Origin: Globisporangium splendens
Taxonomy: Eukaryota > Oomycota > Peronosporomycetes > Pythiales > Pythiaceae
Assembly: GCA_006386115.1 (NCBI GenBank)
Contig: VFIW01000006.1
Coordinates: forward strand, 1,260,706 to 1,324,705
Direction of reading: 5' to 3'
Length of the DNA: 64,000 bases
Part shown: positions 11,319-20,785 of the stretch, in pieces
Layout: every line of letters starts with the position of its first letter
Position numbering within the stretch: position 1 is the first letter of the stretch
Notes under the pieces: model-generated
What the model was told of the DNA's origin: nothing
Seen by the model: the letters and a program-made list of their open reading frames with translations, nothing else
Databases searched by the model: none
Position numbers and translations under genes: made by a program

Positions 11319-11735
11319 TGGGTCCCTGACTCGGATGTTGTGGTTGCCCAGAACCGAACGAATCTGTCGGTGTGGTGCAATATCCGAGCCCTAGACAAAG
11401 CGACAATCTATCGGATCAAAGGCGACGTCGAGCAAATTGAGCGCGGGAATGGACGAACTGAGGTCATCGTAGACGAAGGCATGCACACGGCGTCGTACCA
11501 ATTGGACGAGTCGCTCATTGCGTTTGGCGCGGTGATTGACGATATGCAGCTCGTGCAGGCGATGTCCATCCTAGAGCCACTCGAGATCACCCCCGAGACC
11601 GAGGCGATGTGGGACCAATTGTGCGAGGAAGCACTCAAGCAAAACGACCACCGAATCACCGAGCGTTGTGCAGCGGCGCTTGGGGATGTATCGCGTTCCC
11701 GGTACCTCCGCAAGGTCAACAAGATCGACTGGATG

Positions 11736-12089
11736 GAAAGAGCCAAGTTTATGGTGAATCTGCTTGTTTGCAATGCGGCAAATTGAATTGTGTGTGCTTG
11801 AAACACATTAGGAAAACCAAACAAAGGCAGCTATGACACAGACTCATGCTGCTCCCTCTGTGCTAGCTCTTTACATGCACGGTAATGACTTATTGCAGCA
11901 AATGAGGAATTACCCGAATGACGAATTACTGGGAATGACGAATTACGAGCGCGAGCTTCAACTTCAAATCCCACGGTGTGTGAGACAATCTGGACTTTGA
12001 ACGGCGAGTGACGGTGAGTGAGTCATCGACGTGCAAGACGTAAACAATCTGGATTATCGCCACAAAGTTTGACGGCGGCATTGTCCACT
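11736..12089 (+). other. Non-matching segment inside the IFT172 relic
   Basis: Between the two recognisable IFT172 blocks lie about 350 bases that match nothing expected; the family has only some 20-30 residues here. The segment holds a 14-bp direct repeat, gaatgacgaattac, at about 11913-11926 and 11933-11946. It may be a small insertion or a rearranged patch. I see no open frame or terminal inverted repeat that identifies it. Confidence 0.4.
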
Positions 12090-13808
12090 GGAAAGTATGT
12101 GCCAAGCTATTGGTGCTCAAAAATGACTACCGCAGTGCCGAGCATATCCTGCTCTCGCAAGGTCAAATCGGCGAAGCGATCGAGATGTACCAGCATTTGC
12201 ACAAGTGGGAAGACGCCATTCGTGCTGCGGAAGCGAAAAACCATTCCGGTTGTGACCAGATGAAGCGCAGCTACTACGATTACCTCGTCTCCTCGCGCCA
12301 AGAGGAAAAAGCAGCCGCGCTCAAGGTCAAAGAAGGGGACTATGCGAGCGCCGTCGGTCTGTACTTGAAAGGTGGTTGCCGGCAAAAGCTGCACAGTTGC
12401 TCAACCAACGCAACATCGGACGCGAGCACAAGCAGTTGCTCGAGACCGTCGCTGAGGCGCTGTATGCTGCTGGTATGTTCGAAAAGACAGGTGGCCAGTT
12501 TGAGAAGATGGAGCAGGAAAGTCGCGCACTCGCTGCATTCATCAAAGCGAACGCATTCCGAAAAGCGGTGGAGCTATCACGAAAGCATTTCCCCGACAAG
12601 GTCATGCGTTTGGAAGAAGCGTGGGGTGATTACTTGGTTTCCCAAAAGCAAGTGGACATGGCTACCAACCGCTATATCGAAGGGAATGTGTCGACAAAGG
12701 CAGTCGAGGCTGCGCTAAACTCTCGTCAATGGGCGAAAGCTGGTCAGCTCGTTGAGACTCTCGATGATGATGTGTCCTTGCCGTACTACCGTCGATTGGC
12801 ACGCCATTATCAGGATGCCCAGAATTATGAGCAGGCCGAGCGGTGCTTCATCAAAGCCGATGCCGCCCGAGACGCGGTTGAAATGTACACGCGCGCCAAC
12901 AAATGGGATGCCGCGTACCAAGTCGCACTAAATCATCTGGACAAATGCGAAACCGAGCGTGTCGCGTACACTTGGGCAATGGATTTGGGTGGCGAGCAAG
13001 GCGCCAAGCTACTCGCTCGACTCGGCTTAGTGGAGCCAGCAATCGATTATGCGATTGAAAGTGGAGCCTTTGAGCACGCGTTTGAGCTTGCAAAGAACTG
13101 CGCATCGAAGAAGCTGCCAGAGGTCCACTTGAAGATCGTGGAGTACGGTGTCCCTCTTGATCCAGGTGTGCTGGACATGATCGAGACGATCGTGCGTAAG
13201 AGCTTAGGCTGCTCGCAGGCCATGGAACTGGACGCCGCGCATCAAGCTGCGCTCGCGGAGCTCGTGAAGTGTCTCCGCAAACTTGTCAAGGGATTACGCA
13301 GCAGCAAGGAATTCCCGCAAACTGATGCCCAGAAGTTTGAGCAATTACTGCTGGTGGCGCATTTCTTCGTTGTGAAGAACCAGGCTGCGACTGCTGGTCT
13401 CGACGACGTCACCGCGAAGATCAGTATGTCGCTCTTGCGTTTCATTGGACTGCTTCCTGCCGACAAGATGTTTTTTCTGGCTGGTGCGGCTGCGAGACAG
13501 AAGAAATGGTTCAGTCCCGCGTTCGTGTTCTCCAACAGGTACCTGGATCTATGTGGGGCCATCGATGACAGCGACGCCGGCAATCTCGACAACACGGATT
13601 TCTTAGGCACGGACATTCCGTCGCCGCTTGAGCTCGCGCTGCCAGATGTCCAATACCTCGCCGATGAAAGCGCGCGCGAAGAGATCCGGGACTGGGTGCT
13701 CACGATCTCGATGGACCAGCAAGTGCAAGAAAAGCTGCCCGAACGTGCGTGTGGCCAGTGCAAAGCGATGATCTACGAAGGAACGCTGCAGTGTGCTGAG
13801 TGTAAAGT

Positions 13809-13823
13809 GAAATCCGAGCCGTG
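13809..13823 (+). repeat. Target-site duplication, left copy
   Basis: The 15-bp sequence gaaatccgagccgtg is the last IFT172 sequence before the LINE. It is identical to 18162-18176. In the gene it encodes part of KSEPC. Confidence 0.9.
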
Positions 13824-16800
13824 CACGCGGCGAGTATTGGAAAAGATTTCTTCGAAAAAGCCCGTGATCAACTTGACGGATTACGTGGGCGTTACTCTTC
13901 GCCTCGTGATTATGCTCTGGCCACAGCAAATTGGTGGGATGAAGCCAAGATCGCGCTCAGGATCAGGTACCTTGAAGCAAAAAATCGTACTTCGCCAGAT
14001 TGAATCAAGGATACAAGAAGAAAATCCAGAGGTTGCAACGACGCCTCTCAGAATCAGAAGCGCAGATGCTCGATCACTCTGGTGGAGCGGTGTGCGATCA
14101 TAACGTGGAGTTGTCGCAAGAGTTTCTTACCATCGCCACGAGTATCCGTCGTGCCATTGCAGAATGCAAATCGAAGTGGCAGGCTTCAAAACGGGACCGC
14201 ATTTTTCGGGAGCACATGCATCATGAACGAAAAACGAGCAAATCCTTCTACAAGCGTATCTCGACCAAGTTCCTTGACAACACTATCTTCACACTCGGTG
14301 GCACAGCTACTTACGGACCCATGTATTCACGAGAACTTGCTGACGACATGGGAGAAGGATGGGAATCAATCATGCAACAGGCGCCCACTCTGCAAACTGA
14401 CATCGATCAAATCCTTGATCCAGGAACAGCTATTCCTCCGTCGGGCAGATTAGGCTTCCTGCTCAAACCGATCAATTCGAGTGAAATTAAACAGGCTGTG
14501 AAGAAATGCAAGAGAGGCAAAGCTCACGGTCCTGACGAACTTGGCAACGACTGGTACAGAGACCACTGTGACGAGATTACCGGCCAATTCGAGCGACTTT
14601 TCAACTTGTGGATACCCGAATGTGTTCTACCAAGTTCGTTCAGCGAAGCACATATTCACTGCATAAAAAAGTCCGTCTCTGCTGCGTCGCCGCTGGACTG
14701 CAGGCCAATTGCACTCCTCAACTCTGATTACAAAATATTCACACGAATATTTGCAACCAGATTACGAACTGTGCTCCCTTGGCTTATCCATCACATGCAA
14801 GCTGGTTTCGTTCCAGGGCGAACAATCCCGACTACGATCGATGTGTTATTGGCTGCACAACAGCGGGCCACGAGCGACCCCGCCATGTCCAAAGCGATCG
14901 CGTTGCTCCTTGATTTTGCTAAAGCCTATGATTCACTCGATCGCAGCTTTCTGGCACAAGCGCTCCAGCATCTTGGGTTCCCATTGAAGTTCGTACACTT
15001 AGTGAAGGTGTTACACTCTCAAACCACTTGCAAGTTCATTGTCAACGGTTTCCTGTCGAGAAAGTACAACGTAACATCCGGAATTCGTCAAGGATATCCG
15101 CTGGCCCCTCTTCTCTTCATCTTGGCGTTAGAGGTTCTTTATCGGAAAATCGAAGCGAGTGATGAAATACACGGCGTTGAACTCCAGGCAGCAGGATGCG
15201 CAACTGAGGTCAGACTTGGAGGATACGCAGACGACACGACCATTTATCTTAGCGATCCCAAGGATATTAGTGCCGTTTTTGCAATCCTGGACAAATATGG
15301 AGCAGCTTCTGGGCTTCGAGTCAATCGGCACAAATCTGCAGTATTACCGCTAAACAAGGAATATAGCTCCACCGAAGAGTCAGTCAGTGACATTCATGTG
15401 CTACAACGTGAGGAACATTGCCGCTACCTCGGCATCCAAGTCGGACAAACGCCTTCTAATGCAAGTAACTGGTCCAAGTGCATCCAAGCCTTACGTGTCA
15501 GACTTCGACTTGCGCGTCTCAAAACTCACTCTGTCGACCAACGCGCAGCAATTGCCAGTGCCGTCATCATACCCAAAGTGCTTTACGTGGCCAGGCACTC
15601 CTGGTCCTCTACGGCTATTGTCAATCAGCTACACGACCTAGTGAAACAATTTGTCTGGGGCTCAAGGAATGGTAAACCTGCGAAACCGCGGATGAAGGAA
15701 GAACAAGCCGAACTCAAAAAAATGAATGGAGGCTTGTCAGTACCCAACATCAGAACTGAGCTGATGACTATGAGTGCCACAGCAGTCTCCAGATGGGCAA
15801 TCACTACCTCTCACATCGATCAGGTCATCGGGGAAATCTTGCTGCACAACACAAGGGCTTCTTCGACGTACATCACGCCGCTCGATGCAATTCCAAGGCG
15901 GTCACTCCAGCTTCGTGATAACATGTGGACAACTGGCGCAGCATTGTGTGCGTCGCTCCATTCTCGACTCTATGAACCCAGAGAACGTGATAATGTACGT
16001 TGGTGTTACGAGCACTTCAAGTCGACAATTGTGCAGACTCAATGGGACGGCGATGTGTTCCAGATCAACCTCAGCTCTAAAATGTCTGACAGGCTTCCAG
16101 GTATCATCGCTGAAGGACGAAAGCTACGCGGGACATTCTGTGCAGAATGGCTGCCATACATGACCTCGACTGCAGATGGGTGGCTTCTTGATTCCAACGG
16201 CTCCCCTCACAAGCTTGCTCACACATCATTATCAGTTGGAACAGCACAACTGGGTGACATACTTCGATGGGAGTGGATAAGACCAGGAGTGCTTAACTTC
16301 ATCCCAACATGTGGAATCTCCGGATTCTCCCAGCCGTCTATTCGAGCGCTCGAGCGGTTATGTGCTGCGTTGGTATCCAACTTCCCACAGCTTCTGTATC
16401 GGCCACAGCAAACAAATGTGCTTCGGCTGTACAACGGGCAACGTCATTACAACCACGAATGGCATCTGCACACCAGCGAAGCAACTCTGACCCACGTCGA
16501 CACGACCCTAGTCAAAGCTACGCATACAGTCCACTCCGCAATGGACTGTGACATCATGGCAACAAGAGACTTGAACGGGCAGAAGGTGTCGTTCCATGCA
16601 CACCCACGTTTCACAAGAATCGTGCAACTATGGGGTGGCAACGGACGACACAATACGACCAGATCTTTCTAAAGTTGCAGCAACGAGGACACAAATTGGC
16701 AAAGATACTCGAGATGCAGCAGTCAACAAAGCTGTCCATACAGCAGGATCTCTGTGGCCAGGACTGCAATTAATCCAATGGAGCGAATTACACAACATCC

Positions 16801-18056
16801 TAGGGATTACTGCTTACACGGTCCAGACTCTTCTCCGACTGAAAGCCAACCGACTGTCCATGTGGAACTATGAGAAAGCTGATCTATCCTGCTCGAATCC
16901 CGAATGCTCCCAAGTTGTCCAATCTTCTGTTCAACATCTATTCTGGGAGTGTCCGAAAGCCAAACTCGTGTGTAACTACTTTTATGCGCTATGGGCGAAG
17001 ATCGGAATCACTCCTGGTCACGACCCCGCAATCTGGATCTTCAGTCTGGATCTACCAGATACTCCAAGGCATGCATGGACCACGATCAAGAGACACATTA
17101 TCGGGCACAAGTTCTCCAATGAACATCTCCAAGATCACCTCTATCCCGTCGCACACATGCTGTGGCGATATATGAGCGCGTCGCTCATACAATCCATTTG
17201 GTGTGCGCATCTGCGACGCATGGATTCGGATCCAATCGAATCGACTGCTGAGATGGCGATCATGATGACCAGATCAGAGGCAGGAATGCGAAACCTCACA
17301 CGACTCGCTGAAGCGCAAGCTGGAGACTCGGACGGTCACATGGTTGCAGCAGTTCTCAAGGCATATGTCGACTGCTTTCTCAGCCAAACCGATGCCATCC
17401 CCTTGACTCCAAGTGATACTCGCGGCGTTTACCTGTTGTTTTTCGATGGTGGATCACACGGCAATCCAGGACCAGGAGGGACTGGATCCATTATCGTGCG
17501 TGTCCATAAGGACTCGCACACAGCCAGTTTAATTTGGACCGCCAGCATGGCCAATAACAGGAAGGACACGACCAACAACTTTGCCGAGTACTGGGGTCTC
17601 ATACATGGACTCCGAGAAGCCCAACGCAGTCACTTCGAACCGCTGTACGTGATTGGAGACAGTGCACTCATTATCTCCCAACAGCGAATGCATCGGTCCC
17701 CTCGACAGCACCGATTGACACGTTTATACTAGACAAGTCGACGACTCGCGGATTGCATCGACATCCGAGGATGGTACCATCACTACCGTGCCTTCAACAA
17801 GATGGCGGACTCAGCCGCCAACCTAGCCATGGACACCAGAACCTCAACGCAGGTCCACTTCCCAACTCATCGAGCTGCTTTCAACAATCTCACCCAGGAT
17901 CTTGACAACGACGTCATGCATTGGCTTATGCGAAGTTCGGAAGACCCAAGGTCATTAGACAACACAAGGCAGCCTCACATAGGACCAAGAGAACATGCCA
18001 TCCTGGTCAAAGATTATTTAGCAATTAGAAGTGATCTAGTGCAATCCGCGCTATAG
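13824..18056 (+). pseudogene. LINE polyprotein remnant: reverse transcriptase, Cys/His cluster, RNase H
   Basis: The first about 60 codons (to the TGA at 14001-14003) are in one frame; the reverse transcriptase block 14000-16672 is in a second; RNase H (from about 16640) returns to the first. The two shifts therefore compensate. An in-frame TAG lies at 17730-17732, after which the same frame continues to 18056 with the last RNase H segment (NKMADSAANLAMD). RT landmarks in order: KCKRGKAHGPDEL, CRPIALLNSDYKIF, LLLDFAKAYDSLDR, SGIRQGYPLAPLLF and the YADD box. RNase H active-site acids are visible at FDGG, AEY, GDS and MAD. The endonuclease portion is missing. The damage is modest, implying a fairly young element. 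Confidence 0.85.
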
Positions 18057-18161
18057 ACACATTTACACTCCTTCATGAAATTCGTAATGAAGATTAGGAG
18101 AATGGATATTGTAGGTCACGACGATGAACCTAAATATACCTCACATTATAAGGATAAAAAA
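13824..18161 (+). mobile_element. 5'-truncated LINE (RT plus RNase H) inserted in IFT172
   Basis: The 4,338-bp element lies between perfect 15-bp duplications and ends in a short A-run (ggataaaaaa), as expected for target-primed reverse transcription. It carries a LINE-type reverse transcriptase with the catalytic GGYADDTTIY box, an HLFWECP-type Cys/His cluster, and an RNase H domain (FDGGSHGNPGPGG, NNFAEYWGL, VIGDSALI). No upstream endonuclease domain is present, so the copy is 5'-truncated. It sits in the same orientation as the host gene. Its 3' non-coding tail is about 105 bases (18057-18161). The coding region is itself disrupted (see next entry), so this copy is unlikely to be autonomous. 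Confidence 0.92.
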
Positions 18162-18176
18162 GAAATCCGAGCCGTG
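18162..18176 (+). repeat. Target-site duplication, right copy
   Basis: This is a perfect copy of 13809-13823. It directly follows the element's A-run and is continuous with the IFT172 C-terminal codons, so excising the LINE plus one copy restores the local reading KSEPCIITG. Confidence 0.9.
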
Positions 18177-18441
18177 TATTATCACCGGGGTCCCCGTCGC
18201 AGCCAAGATGACGGTGCACTGCACGACATGCAAGGTCATCGCCGACCGTGAGATGTGGAACAAGTGGGTCAAGCAGTTTGGCAACTGTCCGTGGTGCGTC
18301 ACGCCGCAGAAGATGAGTTACTAAGCAAGCAAGCATACCTCTCGTACGAAAACGTCAAGTCATCCTATGCATATCGTATACATTATTTTGGACATATAGC
18401 ACACATATGGTCAACTTTTATTCTGTACAACAATCTCCCCC

Positions 18442-18654
18442 CTACGGCGTCCATTTCATTTCGGAGACGGCGCATTTCGGGAACACCTTCTGCGACTGCA
18501 GTGTCCGTACGATCTCGCTCGCAGGGATCGCAGTCTTGCGGCAGCCCGCACCAATGGCCACGGCCTTGACGGGTTTCGGACGCTGATGCGCAATGTCGGA
18601 GGCAGACGCAGTGGTGGATATAAAGAGCGCGATGGCCACTATCAAACAGAGCAT
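18442..18654 (-). CDS. Possible small secreted protein, 70 residues
   Basis: From an ATG at 18654 the frame encodes a hydrophobic leader, MLCLIVAIALFISTTASA, which looks like a signal peptide with cleavage after Ala18. A mature part of about 52 residues follows, with two cysteines that could form one disulphide. An in-frame upstream extension (to about 18801) exists but would bury the leader, so I prefer the later ATG. I recognise no family. In a plant- or animal-associated oomycete a small secreted protein could be an effector candidate, but nothing beyond the leader supports that. It lies tail-to-tail with the IFT172 relic. Confidence 0.4.
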   Translation of the reverse strand: MLCLIVAIALFISTTASASDIAHQRPKPVKAVAIGAGCRKTAIPASEIVRTLQSQKVFPKCAVSEMKWTP

Positions 18655-19197
18655 GCGAACGCGACGTCTGATGTGCACCTGATAATGGATCTGTTGCATT
18701 GAACGAGCAATGGATACCTTTTGGTGTGTTGCTAAAAGGCCAAATGTGGCCGTATGGGATAGGGACGACCATAGCGTGTGGTGGTGCGCCACTTGGCTCA
18801 AACTGGCTTAAACTCAATGAGTAAGGAAACTAACGCTCTACTTGACACGTAGAGTTCCCTTTTGGGCAAAGTCGCCTGTAGGGTTTTCAATTTTTAACGG
18901 AGGTGGAATGGCCGTTTTTGGAGCCGAACTCGCCTCCCTGTACTTTAAAGGGAGGTCGGGGTCAGTTTCTTGAAAGGGGTCGGTCCCCGCCCACACCCTT
19001 TTTTTCTTCTGTCACTTGTGGCACTCAACAAAAGTAACCTTTCATTGTCAGCGCAACCATTTTTCAGAATCTCCAATGTCAAAATAACTGCGTAACCTTT
19101 ACTTACTCGAGGATGTCGAGCGCCCTACTGTAATAACCTCGAATACAAGCCTCTTCTTCAAGCGAGCTTCGTGCATTTGTTGTCTCTCGCAGCCAAC
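18655..19197. other. Intergenic, with two small hairpins
   Basis: No gene is seen. Two short inverted repeats occur: ctctac/gtagag at 18836-18854, and cctccct/agggagg at 18933-18955 with a 9-base loop. The segment should contain the PIG-C promoter; a TTCATTGTC stretch at about 19042 loosely resembles an oomycete-type initiator. Confidence 0.4.
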
Positions 19198-20785
19198 ATG
19201 GTGAGTGCGCACGTCGTCGAAGCACGCGTGCTTACAGCGTCCCTGAACGCAGCCGCTTTCTATCGACATACTAAATGGCATCCCTCTCTACCGCTCTCTC
19301 TCTCTCTATCTCTCTTGTGTCTCGCTGCGATAGCAAAGCCCGAAATGGGAGAAAGTGCTGTACACGACGCAGCCGTTCGAAGACAACTATGTGGACGAAT
19401 CGTTCTTGGAGCAAATGAAAACCAATGGTGCGTCTGAATGTCGTCTCTCTTTCTCGCTACGAAGAGTGCCGTCAGTGAGGAGCTGCGATGCGTAGCTGGC
19501 ACTAAGCGAGCCGCAAATCTGAATGATGTGCTTCGTATAACACCCTCATGTCGTTACGCGCAGCCAACGTGAAGGAGCATGACTACTGGGGAATGGTGCG
19601 CTCGTCGGCGGCGATTACCCAACAGATCTGCGCTGTCCTGATCTTCTTTGTACGTCATGGATCGTGCTGCTGTATGTATATGCTAATGTCGCGGTTTAGC
19701 TGACACACGTGCTCATTTGTGCGTCTACTACTGCGTTTTACAGTCCGTATTTGAGTTTATCCGTCAAGACGTCATCTCCTTCGCGTTCCTCATGGGAGTG
19801 AATGCGGTCCTCGCTATTGTGGGCTACACGATCCTTCGCTTCCGTTTTCGCATCCCGTTGCGTGGGTATATGCTGTGTATATGATGGAATTGCGTTGCTA
19901 TGTGCTAGACATTTCAACTGGTTACATATGCGTTTAATTGTGTGCACGCAGCGGCGATGGATGCGCTGAGTTCGAGCCTCTTGTTTTGCGCGACGCTGTC
20001 CATTTTGTCGCCCGTGCTGCGCACACTGACGAAATCGTACGCGAACGACACGATCTCGGCGCTCGCATCGTTTCTCGCGTTTGTGCACATCGTCAGCCAC
20101 GACTATAACTACGTCAACTCAGGCATCGGCCGGTGCGTCCACAAGCCAAAACGCGTGCATATGTCGATTTACTGCGTAAACTAACGCATATCTTCTGTTT
20201 GCAAAAAATGCAGATTTAGCGGCACGATTTCGCTGAATGCTGCGATCTTTACGGCCGTTCTCTTGGGCTCGCGGCTGCAGTCGAACGAGCACGTCTTTGC
20301 GTTCATTCTGCTCGCGATCGAGATCTTTGCGGTGTTTCCGATCTTCCAACGAGAAGTCAAGGTGCGCAGCCCATACGCTCAGTCTACCACACATACAGCA
20401 TGGGCACTGTGGCATTTGACTAACGTACGCATTTATGTGCATATACGCAAATATGTGCATGTAGCGCAATTCGGAGCGTGCGCATTTGGTGACGGCCGTG
20501 GCGTTCTTCGCGCTCTCGGCGTGCCTGACGTGGCCAATTTCGCGGCTGCTCTGCGTGTTGAGCAGCGCGTTCGTCGTGTTCCTGTCGTTCGTCTGTCCGC
20601 TCTGGTTCATGCACGTCCAGGAATACAAAAAGTACGCGCCAATATTTGTTTGTTTGCTGGGGTCATCAACACACCCAGACTTGTGCATACCTACTGTACT
20701 GACTTGTTTGCTTGCTTGTTTTTCTTGTCCTTGCAGTGAGATCCTTGGGCCGTGGGATATCGCGCATATCCAACCCGAACAGTAA
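19198..20785 (+). CDS. PIGC: PIG-C / GPI2, subunit of GPI-GlcNAc transferase
   Basis: Eight exons (19198-19200, 19334-19427, 19564-19649, 19744-19861, 19952-20132, 20214-20361, 20465-20631, 20737-20785) keep phase throughout and give 281 residues. Exon 1 contributes only the ATG, followed at once by a GTGAGT donor; exon 2 opens [21 protein letters not shown], the signature start of PIG-C. The rest is a string of about eight membrane segments, with [12 protein letters not shown] and [14 protein letters not shown] typical of the family. The protein sits in the ER membrane in the GPI-N-acetylglucosaminyltransferase complex, which makes the first GPI-anchor intermediate from phosphatidylinositol. 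Length is close to the human 297. A pyrimidine run lies in intron 1. Confidence 0.92.

Larger units (their letters stand above)
10648..18324 (+). pseudogene. IFT172: IFT172 pseudogene, deleted, frame-broken and LINE-interrupted
   Basis: Blocks in order match intraflagellar transport protein IFT172 (IFT-B, normally about 1,750 residues). The start MQLRHLTSLLQATEG at 10648 is followed about 20 codons later by a jump of some 320 residues into the second propeller (about 10712-11315, SVRINERAHLLEA, SRVDWLELNSRGNLLLF). An in-frame TAG at 11316-11318 sits where the family has Gln. The match continues to about 11730, breaks, and resumes at about 12090-12370 (HLHKWEDAIRAAEAKNH). A one-base loss near 12371 shifts frame. 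A long open block 12373-13823 (AWGDYLVSQKQVD, DWVLTISMDQQVQ) itself lacks two large TPR segments. A LINE follows, then the C-terminus at 18177-18324 (MTVHCTTCKVIADREMWNKW). Roughly 1,000 codons remain. The protein drives assembly of flagella, so loss implies absent or dispensable flagella. An intact second copy elsewhere cannot be excluded. Confidence 0.9.

Noticed and set aside
10648..13823. IFT172 breaks explained as introns
   Set aside because: The TAG at 11316 sits inside continuous matching sequence, and the break near 12371 has no GT-AG pair around it.
13824..18161. LINE as an intact, active element
   Set aside because: It lacks the endonuclease region and has two frame changes and an in-frame stop.
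18836..18955. Two small hairpins as terminators or an inverted-repeat transposon
   Set aside because: The stems are only 6-7 bp, without target duplications; such pairs arise by chance.
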